Shown: positions 50,201 through 58,492 of the stretch, piece after piece | How the letters are laid out: each line of letters opens with the position of its first letter | Numbering within the stretch: the stretch's first letter is position 1 | Source of the DNA: CAG-841 sp963614875 | GTDB lineage: Bacteria; Bacillota; Clostridia; Oscillospirales; CAG-272 | DNA length: 64,000 bases | Assembly (NCBI GenBank): GCA_963614875.1 | Contig: CAVEFC010000003.1 | Coordinates: forward strand, 1 to 64,000 | Direction: 5' to 3' | Program-made: the position numbers and the translations under genes | Notes under the pieces: generated by a model | What the model saw: only the letters and a program-made list of their open reading frames with translations | Told to the model about the DNA's origin: nothing | Database searches by the model: none

Positions 50201-50813
50201 TGTTTCCGAAGGCTCTTATGTATCGCGCGGCGATGCGATTACGGAAGGTAATATGAGCCTTGCCGACATAACGAGAATAAACGGTCTTGACGCGGTTTAC
50301 GATTATATCATCCGCGAGGTTCAGAGAGTTTACCGTTCGCAGAGCATCAAGATAAACGATAAGCACATTGAGGTTATCGCGCGTCAGATGACAAGAAAGG
50401 TAAGAATCGAGGACGGCGGAGACACAACGCTTCTCACGGGAAGTATGGCTGACATAACCGAGTTTGTTTCGGAAAACGAAGAGATCGAGCGCAGAATCGC
50501 CGCAGGCGAAAGAACGCTCCGTCCCGCTACGGCAACTCCCGTTCTTCTCGGTATCACAAAGGCAGCTCTTCAGACGGATTCGTTCCTTTCCGCAGCTTCC
50601 TTCCAGGAAACGACAAAGGTTCTTACGGACGCCGCAATCAAGGGCAAGGTGGATAACCTTCTCGGACTCAAAGAGAACGTTATCATCGGTAAGCTCATTC
50701 CCGCCGGAACGGGACTTGCGTGCTATCGCGACGTTGAAGTCGAGCGCGCACCCAAGCCCGAAGACGAGGAAGAGCAGATGTACCGTCGTCGCGGTGTTAT
50801 CATCCCCGTATAA
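47244..50813 (+). CDS. rpoC: DNA-directed RNA polymerase subunit beta'
   Basis: The catalytic large subunit, 1189 aa. The N-terminal zinc site is [20 protein letters not shown] (about residues 58-77). The lid and rudder region follows, then the absolutely conserved catalytic loop [12 protein letters not shown] (about residue 447). The trigger-loop/bridge region includes [19 protein letters not shown]. The second zinc site is [13 protein letters not shown] (about 868), next to [29 protein letters not shown] precedes the ATG, which lies 16 bp after rpoB. A terminator follows. Confidence 0.98.
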   Translation: [1189 protein letters not shown]

Positions 50814-50848
50814 TCGGGAGCCGGAAAAAACAAACTCAAAAAACAGGA

Positions 50849-50884
50849 AGGCACGCGACGAAAATGCGCGTGCCTTTGATTTTT
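50849..50884 (+). terminator. Terminator after rpoC
   Basis: Stem AGGCACGCG / CGCGTGCCT with a loop of about 9 bases is followed by TTGATTTTT. Confidence 0.82.
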
Positions 50885-50940
50885 GTGCAAAAAAACGGAA
50901 ATAATACTCTTTATAAGAGAGAAAATTTCTGAAAATTCCG

Positions 50941-50969
50941 TTGACAAAACGACTTTATGATGGTATGAT
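50941..50969 (+). promoter_or_regulatory. Promoter of rpsL-rpsG-fusA-tuf
   Basis: -35 TTGACA (50941-50946) and -10 TATGAT (50964-50969), 17-bp spacer. Confidence 0.82.
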
Positions 50970-50984
50970 ATAGGATATGTAAGT

Positions 50985-51050
50985 GCGCAATTAAAAGTGT
51001 GCGCATTTGCAAAAATAAACGGTATCTGCCTTTCGGAACCGCCCGAAAGG
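50985..51050 (+). promoter_or_regulatory. Hairpins in the rpsL leader
   Basis: The leader holds GTGCGCA..TGTGCGCA pairing near 50985-51006 and an 8-bp perfect stem CCTTTCGG / CCGAAAGG (51029-51050). They may be part of ribosomal-protein feedback control, but no described leader family was matched. Confidence 0.4.
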
Positions 51051-51100
51051 ATAGATATATAAACATTTTATTTATTAAAAACGAAAGGAGGAAACGATTA

Positions 51101-51523
51101 ATGCCTACCTTTAACCAGCTTGTCCGCAACGGTCGTCAGGAACGCCAGTACAAGTCCAAAGCTCCCGTGCTTCAGAAAGGCTTCAACTCGATCAAAAAAT
51201 CGACAACCGATCTCAGCTCGCCGCAGAAGAGAGGCGTATGCACAAAGGTGACGACACAGACTCCCAAAAAGCCTAACTCCGCTCTCCGTAAGATTGCCAG
51301 AGTAAGACTTACAAACGGTCTTGAAGCGACATGCTATATCCCCGGTATAGGCCACAATCTTCAGGAACACTCGGTTGTTCTTATAAGAGGCGGCAGAGTG
51401 CGTGACCTGCCCGGTGTACGTTACCACATCATCCGCGGTACGCTTGACGCACAGGGCGTTGCCAATCGTAAACAGGCGCGTTCTCTGTACGGTGCAAAGC
51501 GCGGCAAGAAAGCCGCAAAATAA
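51101..51523 (+). CDS. rpsL: 30S ribosomal protein S12
   Basis: S12 (140 aa) sits at the decoding centre. The sequence is typical: MPTFNQLVRNGRQ, KGVCTKV-type KRGVCTKVTTQTPKKPNSALRK (with the streptomycin-relevant KKPNSA unchanged), and GGRVRDLPGVRYHIIRG. GAAAGGAGG lies before the ATG at 51101; in-frame sequence upstream is leader. It heads the classical str operon rpsL-rpsG-fusA-tuf, with its own promoter after the rpoC terminator. Confidence 0.98.
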   Translation: MPTFNQLVRNGRQERQYKSKAPVLQKGFNSIKKSTTDLSSPQKRGVCTKVTTQTPKKPNSALRKIARVRLTNGLEATCYIPGIGHNLQEHSVVLIRGGRVRDLPGVRYHIIRGTLDAQGVANRKQARSLYGAKRGKKAAK

Positions 51524-51718
51524 GACCGCATAACAAATGCGGAAAAGGTATTAAAATCTTATCGCAAGCGCTTTTGCTTTTGATAGATAATATGTTTATA
51601 TTACCCGCGCAAATATGTGCGGGCGGACGGCAGAGCATCTTTTCAAAATGACAAAGCACAGCGGGAGGAAACTTTCGAGTACCTATGATATTCATTTTAT
51701 GTGAAGGAGGGAATAACA

Positions 51719-52189
51719 GTGCCAAGAAGAGGTCAGATTTCCAAGAGAGATGTCTTGCCGGATCCGCTTTATAACTCAAAAGTAGTTACAAAGCTTATCA
51801 ACAACGTTATGGAAGACGGCAAAAAGGGCGTAGCTCAGAAAATCGTTTACGACGCATTCGCAACGGTTGAAAGCAAAACGGGAAAGCCTGCCCTTGACGC
51901 ATTTACGGAAGCATTGAACAACATTATGCCCGTACTTGAAGTCAAGGCTCGCAGAGTCGGCGGTTCGACTTATCAGGTTCCTATGGAGGTTCGCCCCGAA
52001 AGAAGACAGACTCTGGGACTTAGATGGCTCGTGCTTTTCTCAAGAAAACGCGGCGAGCGCAATATGTCCGAAAGACTTGCCGGAGAAATTATGGACGCCG
52101 TAAACAATACGGGCGCCTCCGTCAAGAAAAAAGAAGAAATGCACAAGATGGCAGAAGCCAACAAGGCATTCGCACACTACAGATATTGA
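51719..52189 (+). CDS. rpsG: 30S ribosomal protein S7
   Basis: S7 (156 aa) nucleates assembly of the 30S head. It starts with GTG (PRRGQISKRDVLPDPLYNSK) behind GAAGGAGGG. It includes VTKLINNVMEDGKKGVAQKIVYDA, VLEVKARRVGGSTYQVPMEVRPERR and the C-terminal MAEANKAFAHYRY. The 195 bp separating it from rpsL is longer than usual and contains CCCGC / GCGGG pairing near 51604-51625, the place where S7 autoregulation acts in the str operon of E. coli; a similar function here is inference. Confidence 0.98.
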   Translation: MPRRGQISKRDVLPDPLYNSKVVTKLINNVMEDGKKGVAQKIVYDAFATVESKTGKPALDAFTEALNNIMPVLEVKARRVGGSTYQVPMEVRPERRQTLGLRWLVLFSRKRGERNMSERLAGEIMDAVNNTGASVKKKEEMHKMAEANKAFAHYRY

Positions 52190-52260
52190 TCATTTTGCCG
52201 ACGAATTGTTCGCAGCGAGTATCAAACTGAACAACAAATTATTATTTAAGGAGCTTAAAC

Positions 52261-54342
52261 ATGCCAAGAGAATATACGCTTGAACATACAAGAAATATTG
52301 GTATCATGGCTCACATCGACGCCGGCAAAACGACTACCACCGAAAGAATTCTTTATTACACCGGTAAGACACACAAGCTTGGCGAAACCCATGACGGCTC
52401 TGCCACCATGGACTGGATGGAGCAGGAGCAGGAAAGAGGTATCACAATTACCTCTGCCGCAACCACTTGTTTCTGGAAAGGTAACAGAATCAACATCATA
52501 GACACGCCCGGACACGTTGACTTTACGGTCGAGGTTGAGCGTTCGCTCAGAGTGCTGGACGGTTCGGTGACGGTTTTCTGTGCCAAAGGCGGTGTTGAGC
52601 CACAGTCTGAAACCGTATGGCGTCAGGCTGACAAATACGGAGTCCCGAGAATGGCTTATGTCAACAAGATGGACATAAACGGCGCGGACTTCTATCGCGT
52701 ACTCAAAATGATGAAGGAACGTCTTAAAACAAATCCCGTTCCGATTCAGCTTCCTATCGGTAAAGAGGATACCTTCAGAGGTATTATCGACCTTATCAAT
52801 ATGGAAGCGGACGTCTATTACGACGATCTGGGCAAGGATATGCGCGTTGAGCCTATCCCTGCCGATATGGTAGAGCTTGCAAACGAATACAGACAGAGCA
52901 TGATAGAGGCAATCGCCGAATCTGACGAGGATCTGTTTGAAAAGTATTGCGGCGGCGAAGAATTGACAACGGAAGAAATCAAGAAAGCGCTCAGAAAGGA
53001 AACCATCGCAAACAAGGTGGTTCCCGTAACGTGCGGTACGTCCTACAAAAACAAAGGCGTACAGAAGCTTCTTGACGCCATCGTCGATTATATGCCCGCG
53101 CCTACCGATATTCCGCACATCCGCGGTATAAACCCCGAAACAGAGCAGGAGGAAGAAAGACCTTCTTCCGACGACGCTCCGTTCGCGGCACTCGCATTCA
53201 AGATAATGACCGACCCCTATGTGGGCAAGCTCTGCTTCTTCCGTGTTTATTCGGGCTGCATCAACGCAGGCGAATCCGCGCTGAACACCGAAAAGGGAGT
53301 AAGAGAGCGTTTCGGTCGTATTCTTCAGATGCATGCAAACGAGAGAAAGGACATAGAAGCTTGCTACGCAGGTGATATTGCTGCCGTTGTCGGAACAAAG
53401 AATACGACAACAGGCGACACACTGTGCGATGAAAAGCATCCTATCGTTCTTGAATCGATGGAATTCCCCGAACCCGTTATCAAGGTTGCAATCGAACCCA
53501 AGACAAAAGCGGGTCAGGAAAAGATGGGCATAGCCCTTTCCAAGCTGGCGGAAGAGGACCCGACCTTCAGAACCTATACGGATGAAGAAACAGGTCAGAC
53601 AATTATCGCCGGCATGGGCGAGCTTCACCTTGAAATCATCGTAGACAGACTTCTGCGCGAATTCAAGGTAGAGGCAAACGTGGGCAAGCCTCAGGTTTCA
53701 TATAAGGAAACCATCACAGCCACAGCTGATGAAGACTGCAAGTATGCACGTCAGTCCGGCGGTAAAGGTCAGTACGGTCACGTCAAGATAACGATCGAAC
53801 CGAACGAACCCGGCAAGGGCTACGAATTCATCAACAAAGTTGTTGGCGGAGAAGTTCCCAAGGAATATATCCCTGCGGTTGATGCAGGTATTCAGGGTGC
53901 GATGCAGTCCGGTATTCTTGCCGGCTACAACGTAGTCGACGTAAAAGTAACCCTTAACGGCGGTTCTTATCATGAAGTGGACTCGTCTGAAATGGCATTT
54001 AAGATAGCGGGTTCGATGGCCTTCAAAAATGCCATGAGAAAAGCTTCACCGATACTTACGGAACCGATCATGAAGGTCGTCGTAATTACGCCTGACGATT
54101 ATCTCGGAGATGTTATCGGCGATATCAACTCGCGCCGCGGAAACATTCAGTCAATGGATCCGCTCAACGGCGCAACGCAGGTAACCGCATCAGTGCCTCT
54201 TTCCAATATGTTCGGATACGCAACAGACCTTCGTTCAAAAACACAGGGCAGAGGTCAGTATTCAATGGAACCCAGCCACTTCGCTCAGGTACCGAAGAAC
54301 ATCGCGGAAGAGATAATGGCCGGCAGAAAATCCGGCAACTAA
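52261..54342 (+). CDS. fusA: Elongation factor G
   Basis: The translocation GTPase, 693 aa. Domain I has AHIDAGKTTTTERILYYTG (P-loop near residue 20), RGITITSAATT, DTPGHVDF and NKMD. Domain IV has GGKGQYGHVKI and the loop reaching the decoding site. The C-terminus is TDLRSKTQGRGQYSMEPSHFAQVP. The AAGGAGC box is close to the ATG. It follows rpsG by 71 bp and precedes tuf by 66 bp. No sign that it is the second, non-translational EF-G (EF-G2). Confidence 0.98.
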   Translation: MPREYTLEHTRNIGIMAHIDAGKTTTTERILYYTGKTHKLGETHDGSATMDWMEQEQERGITITSAATTCFWKGNRINIIDTPGHVDFTVEVERSLRVLDGSVTVFCAKGGVEPQSETVWRQADKYGVPRMAYVNKMDINGADFYRVLKMMKERLKTNPVPIQLPIGKEDTFRGIIDLINMEADVYYDDLGKDMRVEPIPADMVELANEYRQSMIEAIAESDEDLFEKYCGGEELTTEEIKKALRKETIANKVVPVTCGTSYKNKGVQKLLDAIVDYMPAPTDIPHIRGINPETEQEEERPSSDDAPFAALAFKIMTDPYVGKLCFFRVYSGCINAGESALNTEKGVRERFGRILQMHANERKDIEACYAGDIAAVVGTKNTTTGDTLCDEKHPIVLESMEFPEPVIKVAIEPKTKAGQEKMGIALSKLAEEDPTFRTYTDEETGQTIIAGMGELHLEIIVDRLLREFKVEANVGKPQVSYKETITATADEDCKYARQSGGKGQYGHVKITIEPNEPGKGYEFINKVVGGEVPKEYIPAVDAGIQGAMQSGILAGYNVVDVKVTLNGGSYHEVDSSEMAFKIAGSMAFKNAMRKASPILTEPIMKVVVITPDDYLGDVIGDINSRRGNIQSMDPLNGATQVTASVPLSNMFGYATDLRSKTQGRGQYSMEPSHFAQVPKNIAEEIMAGRKSGN

Positions 54343-54408
54343 TTCACACAAAAAATTAAAAAATAAATGCGAGGCATAAAAGCTTCGCAAAACAAGGAGG
54401 ATTTTATA

Positions 54409-55614
54409 ATGGCAAAGGCTCATTTCGAAAGAACCAAACCGCACGTAAACATTGGTACGATCGGACACGTTGACCACGGTAAGACAACTCTTACAGCAGC
54501 TATCACAAAGGTGCTTTCTCTCGCAAACGGCAAGAACGAATTCCTTGCTTATGATCAGATCGATAACGCTCCCGAGGAAAAGGCTCGTGGTATTACAATC
54601 AACACAAGACACGTTGAATACGAAACAGAAAAACGTCACTATGCACACGTTGACTGCCCCGGACACGCAGACTACGTTAAGAACATGATTACAGGTGCAG
54701 CTCAGATGGATGGTGCTATCCTTGTTGTTGCTGCTTCCGACGGTCCCCTTCAGCAGACACGCGAGCACGTTCTTCTTGCCCGTCAGGTTGGCGTTCCCGC
54801 GATCGTAGTTTACCTCAACAAGTGCGACCTCGTTGACGACGACGAACTTCTTGAACTCGTTGAAATGGACATTCGTGACCTTCTCAACCAGTACGAGTTC
54901 CCCGGCGACGATACTCCCATCATCCGCGGCTCCGCAAGAGAAGCGCTTGAAAGCACATCCACAGACATCAACGCTCCCGAATATAAGTCCATTCTCGAAC
55001 TTATGAACGTTGTTGACGAATACATTCCTACTCCCGAAAGAAAATCCGATCTTCCGTTCCTTATGCCTGTCGAGGACGTATTCTCCATCACAGGTCGTGG
55101 TACGGTTGCTACGGGCAGAGTTGAGAGAGGTACTGTTAAAGTTGGCGACGTAGTTGAAATCGTTGGTCTTTCCGATGAAAAGAAGAGCACAACGGTTACA
55201 GGCGTTGAAATGTTCAAGAAGCTTCTTGATCAGGCTGAAGCAGGCGATAACATCGGCGCGCTTCTTCGTGGTATTCAGAAGAACGAAATCGAAAGAGGAC
55301 AGGTTCTCTGCAAACCCGGTTCCATCCATCCTCACACAAAGTTCGTAGGTCAGGTTTACGTTCTTACAGAAAAAGAAGGCGGACGTAAGAAACCCTTCTT
55401 CCCCGGCTATCGTCCTCAGTTCTATTTCAGAACAACAGACGTTACGGGCGTAATCAGCCTCCCCGAAGGCGTTGAGATGTGCCGTCCCGGCGATAACGTT
55501 GATATGACAGTTGAGCTTATCACTCCTATCGCTATTGAAAAGGGACTTAACTTCGCTATCCGTGAAGGCGGCAGAACAGTCGGTTCCGGCGTTGTTGCCA
55601 CAATCATTGAGTAA
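54409..55614 (+). CDS. tuf: Elongation factor Tu
   Basis: Delivers aminoacyl-tRNA to the ribosome. The 401 aa begin MAKAHFERTKPHVNIGTIGH. They show GHVDHGKTT (P-loop), RGITINTRHVEYE, DCPGHADYVKNM, NKCD and the C-terminal GVVATIIE. AAGGAGG lies 9 bases before the ATG at 54409. Codon choice shifts visibly towards GTT, CTT, GAA and ACA compared with the GC-richer neighbours, as expected for a highly expressed gene. It is the last gene of the str operon. No terminator with a U-tract follows; see the FMN riboswitch entry. Confidence 0.98.
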   Translation: MAKAHFERTKPHVNIGTIGHVDHGKTTLTAAITKVLSLANGKNEFLAYDQIDNAPEEKARGITINTRHVEYETEKRHYAHVDCPGHADYVKNMITGAAQMDGAILVVAASDGPLQQTREHVLLARQVGVPAIVVYLNKCDLVDDDELLELVEMDIRDLLNQYEFPGDDTPIIRGSAREALESTSTDINAPEYKSILELMNVVDEYIPTPERKSDLPFLMPVEDVFSITGRGTVATGRVERGTVKVGDVVEIVGLSDEKKSTTVTGVEMFKKLLDQAEAGDNIGALLRGIQKNEIERGQVLCKPGSIHPHTKFVGQVYVLTEKEGGRKKPFFPGYRPQFYFRTTDVTGVISLPEGVEMCRPGDNVDMTVELITPIAIEKGLNFAIREGGRTVGSGVVATIIE

Positions 55615-55668
55615 TTGAAATGATGATTTTTCGGGGCAGGGCAACCTGCCCCGAAAAAATTATAAAAG

Positions 55669-55835
55669 ATCTTTGGGGAATGGTGTAAATCCATACCGGC
55701 AGTTATAGTCTGCGAACGCCTTCGGGCGCCGATGAGGTGTAACTCCTCAACCGACGGTACAGTCCGGATGAGAAAAGATTTGCGGATATTACAGCTCCGC
55801 TTTTTCCCCTGAGTTTTCGGGGATTTTTTTATTTC
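55669..55835 (+). ncRNA. FMN riboswitch with terminator and Shine-Dalgarno-sequestering hairpin
   Basis: The RFN aptamer spans 55669-55779, with P1 ATCTTT / AAAGAT and the conserved ATACCGGCAG, GATGAGGTGTAACTCCTC, CGACGGTACAGTCCGGATGAGA blocks. An expression-platform terminator follows (TCCCC..GGGGA then TTTTTTT, 55805-55831). Right after it TTTCCCT (55832-55838) pairs with AGGGAAA (55845-55851), which is the ribosome binding site of the next gene. FMN binding should favour termination. Confidence 0.93.
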
Positions 55836-55853
55836 CCTGAAGAAAGGGAAAAT

Positions 55854-56453
55854 ATGAAAGAAAATAAAATCAGCGTAAAATCAATAGCAACGGTGGGCGT
55901 GCTCGGCGCCGTTGCGACCGTACTTATGTATCTTGAATTTCCGCTTGCGTTTCTCATTCCGAGCTTTGTGAAATTTGATTTTTCCGATCTTCCGGCGTTG
56001 CTTGCGTCGTTTGCGCTCGGCCCGATCGCGGGAATCGCGGTGTGCCTTATAAAATGCGTGATACATATTGCGGTATCGTCAAGCGCGGGAGTGGGAGAGC
56101 TTGCAAACTTCATTTTAGGGTGCTGTTTCGTTCTGCCCGCCGGAATAATATACAAGCGTATAAAAACCAAAAAGTCAGCGCTCATCGGCTCTTTAACGGG
56201 ATCTGTCGTGATGGCGGCAGCGAGTTTTCCCGTAAATTATTTTATAACGTATCCTTTCTATATGAAAGCTTACAGCCTTACAAAAGAAACGATTGTTTCA
56301 ATGTACAGGGCAATTCTTCCGTCCGTAAAAGGACTTGCGCAGGCACTTCTTATCTTCAACGTGCCGTTTACCCTTGTCAAAGGACTTATTGTTTCGACAA
56401 TAGTTTTCTTTACCTACAAAAGACTTTCGCCCGTTCTTCACGGAAGAAAATAA
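55854..56453 (+). CDS. ribU: Riboflavin ECF transporter substrate-binding protein (RibU-like)
   Basis: The S component of an energy-coupling-factor importer for riboflavin. It is 199 aa with about six membrane helices, starting after KENKISVKS. The family blocks are FLIPSFVKFDFSDLPALLASFALGP, IKCVIHIAVSSSAGVGELANFILG and the final TLVKGLIVSTIVFFTYKRLSPVL. Position directly behind an FMN riboswitch fixes the substrate as riboflavin or FMN precursor. The EcfT and EcfA subunits are not here and are presumably shared. GGGAAAAT precedes the ATG inside a sequestering hairpin. Confidence 0.93.
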   Translation: MKENKISVKSIATVGVLGAVATVLMYLEFPLAFLIPSFVKFDFSDLPALLASFALGPIAGIAVCLIKCVIHIAVSSSAGVGELANFILGCCFVLPAGIIYKRIKTKKSALIGSLTGSVVMAAASFPVNYFITYPFYMKAYSLTKETIVSMYRAILPSVKGLAQALLIFNVPFTLVKGLIVSTIVFFTYKRLSPVLHGRK

Positions 56454-56507
56454 TTCTGAAAACAAACGCATAGAATTGTGTAACAACATAAATCGGGAGT
56501 AAAAAAT

Positions 56508-57005
56508 ATGCTTTTATCCATAGCAAGTTCCATATCCGACTTTTTTCTGAACACCGTGGGCAAAGAGCTTTGTGTGTTCTTCTGCTCGATGATACCGATA
56601 ATAGAGCTTCGCGGCGCGGTGCCGCTCGGCGCGGCGTTCAAAATGCCCCCGCTTCAGACGTATCTTCTCAGCGTTCTCGGAAATATGGTTCCCGTGCCTT
56701 TTATATTGCTTTTCATAAAAGGCATAATCCGCCTGATGCAGAAGACAAAGACCTTCGCCGGATTTGCGGACTGGCTTCTTTCAAAAGCCGAAAAAAACAA
56801 AGAAAAGATATCAAAATACGGCTTCTGGGGAGTTGCCGTGTTTATAATGATACCTCTTCCGGGAACGGGCGCATGGACGGGTAGCCTTGTGGCAGCGGTG
56901 CTCGATATGCCGTTCTGGAAGGCTATGCTTTCAGCTCTGCTCGGAGTTATGGCGGCGGGAGTTATAATGCTGCTTATATCATACGGCATCGCAGGTATAG
57001 TATAA
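56508..57005 (+). CDS. Small multidrug export family protein (COG2426, PF06695)
   Basis: A 165-aa membrane protein with four or five helices. The block MIPIIELRGAVPLGAAFKMPPLQTYLLSVLGNMVPVPFILLF is the family signature (E-L-R-G-A-x-P-x-G). FMIPLPGTGAWTGSLVAAVLDM follows. Despite the family name, drug export has not been shown for such proteins. It lies 54 bp behind ribU and may be on the same transcript, ahead of the metK promoter. Confidence 0.88.
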   Translation: MLLSIASSISDFFLNTVGKELCVFFCSMIPIIELRGAVPLGAAFKMPPLQTYLLSVLGNMVPVPFILLFIKGIIRLMQKTKTFAGFADWLLSKAEKNKEKISKYGFWGVAVFIMIPLPGTGAWTGSLVAAVLDMPFWKAMLSALLGVMAAGVIMLLISYGIAGIV

Positions 57006-57021
57006 AAATATAAAATTTCTA

Positions 57022-57050
57022 TTGCATTATTGAAAATGCTGTGTTATAAT
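57022..57050 (+). promoter_or_regulatory. Promoter of metK
   Basis: -35 TTGCAT (57022-57027) and a perfect -10 TATAAT (57045-57050) with a 17-bp spacer, immediately before the SAM riboswitch. Confidence 0.85.
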
Positions 57051-57056
57051 ACTTGT

Positions 57057-57191
57057 ATCTTATCAAGAGAGGCGGAGGGACTGGCCCTGTGAAGCCCGGC
57101 AACCTGTATTTTATACAAGGTGCCAATTCCCGATAGATGAGATTTGTTTTAAGCATTTCGGTCGTCTTGGGGAAATCCAAGGCGATTTTTA
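57057..57191 (+). ncRNA. SAM-I (S-box) riboswitch upstream of metK
   Basis: The aptamer (57057-57143) has P1 ATCTTATC / GATGAGAT, AAGAGAGGCGGAGGGACTGG, GCCCGGCAACC and a GGTGCCAATTCC block, matching the S-box consensus. A terminator follows: TCGTCTTGG / CCAAGGCGA then TTTTTATT (57162-57193). SAM binding should stop transcription, giving feedback on SAM synthesis. Confidence 0.96.
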
Positions 57192-57234
57192 TTCGGGACT
57201 GTTAAGAAATAATAGCTTAAAAGGAAAAACAAAA

Positions 57235-58422
57235 ATGGCAACAAGATTTTTTGCAACCGAATCGGTGACGGAAGGTCATCCCGACAAGGTCTGCGACAGA
57301 ATTTCGGACAGCGTGCTCGACGCGCTTCTCCGTCAGGACGAAAATGCGCGCTGCGCGTGCGAAACGGCGGTTACAACTCAGCACGTTCTTGTGATGGGCG
57401 AGATAACGGCAAACGCGGATATAGACGTTGAAAAAACGGTAAGAGACGCGGTCCGCGACATCGGCTACACAAAAAAAGAATACGGCTTTGACTGCGACAA
57501 CCTTAAAATTCTCAATCTTATACATACTCAGTCGCCTGATATAGCGATGGGCGTGGACGAATCGCTTGAAGCAAAAGAGGGCGACGGCGACGGCTTTGAC
57601 ATCGGCGCGGGCGATCAGGGAATGGTATTCGGTTATGCGTGCAGAGAAACGGAAAACTTTATGCCGCTCGGATATTCGATAGCCACAAATCTTTCCAAAA
57701 GGCTTGCGGCTGTAAGAAAAAGCGGCGATATAGGCTATCTTCGTCCGGACGGAAAAACTCAGGTGACCGTTCAGTACGACGGCGACACTCCCGTAAGACT
57801 TGACAACATAGTTGTTTCCGCGCATCACGATCCGGAGGCTACCCAGAAGCAGATACGCAGTGACATAATAGAAAAGGTTATTTATCCCGTCGTACCGAAG
57901 CATTTAATTGACGCGGATACAAAAATATATGTAAATCCGACGGGCAGATTTGTTGTCGGCGGGCCGGACGGAGACAGCGGTCTTACCGGAAGAAAAATAA
58001 TCGTCGATACCTACGGCGGATATTCAAGACACGGCGGCGGCGCATTTTCCGGCAAGGACGCAACAAAGGTTGACAGAAGCGCCTGCTATGCGGCAAGATA
58101 TGCGGCAAAAAACATAATAGCGTCGGGCGCAGCCGACAGATGCGAGGTTCAGATAGCTTATGCCATAGGTGTTGCGCATCCGCTTTGCGTGAACGTAAAC
58201 ACCTTCGGAACGGGAAAAGCTCCCGATGAGAAAATCGCAAAGGCTCTGCGCGAAACGGTGGATTTCCGTCCTGCCGCAATAATTTCGTATTTCGGACTCA
58301 GAAAGCCGATATTTGCTCCGCTTTCGGCATACGGCCATTTCGGAAGAGAAGAGCTTGGCGTTCGCTTTGAGAAAACCGACGTAGCCGACATAATAGCCGA
58401 CAAGCTCGCGCTCAGACTCTGA
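57235..58422 (+). CDS. metK: S-adenosylmethionine synthetase
   Basis: Makes SAM from methionine and ATP. The 395 aa carry TESVTEGHPDKVCDRISD at the start, the ATP-binding GAGDQGMVFGYA, and the phosphate-binding GGGAFSGKDATKVDRSAC. Length and motifs are standard. AAAAGGAAAAAC lies before the ATG. SAM-I riboswitch control is direct from the sequence. SAM supplied here feeds the methyltransferases elsewhere in the window in a general way only. Confidence 0.98.
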   Translation: MATRFFATESVTEGHPDKVCDRISDSVLDALLRQDENARCACETAVTTQHVLVMGEITANADIDVEKTVRDAVRDIGYTKKEYGFDCDNLKILNLIHTQSPDIAMGVDESLEAKEGDGDGFDIGAGDQGMVFGYACRETENFMPLGYSIATNLSKRLAAVRKSGDIGYLRPDGKTQVTVQYDGDTPVRLDNIVVSAHHDPEATQKQIRSDIIEKVIYPVVPKHLIDADTKIYVNPTGRFVVGGPDGDSGLTGRKIIVDTYGGYSRHGGGAFSGKDATKVDRSACYAARYAAKNIIASGAADRCEVQIAYAIGVAHPLCVNVNTFGTGKAPDEKIAKALRETVDFRPAAIISYFGLRKPIFAPLSAYGHFGREELGVRFEKTDVADIIADKLALRL

Positions 58423-58492
58423 CGGGACAAAACAAAATAACAAACGGGCGACCTTTTTCATATCATATGATAAAAGCAAAAAGGAGCCCGTT

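Noticed and set aside
55630..55660. A normal Rho-independent terminator after tuf
   Set aside because: The GC-rich hairpin is preceded by T and followed by A on the plus strand, so a U-tract is missing in the tuf direction. It would only be canonical on the other strand, where no gene ends.
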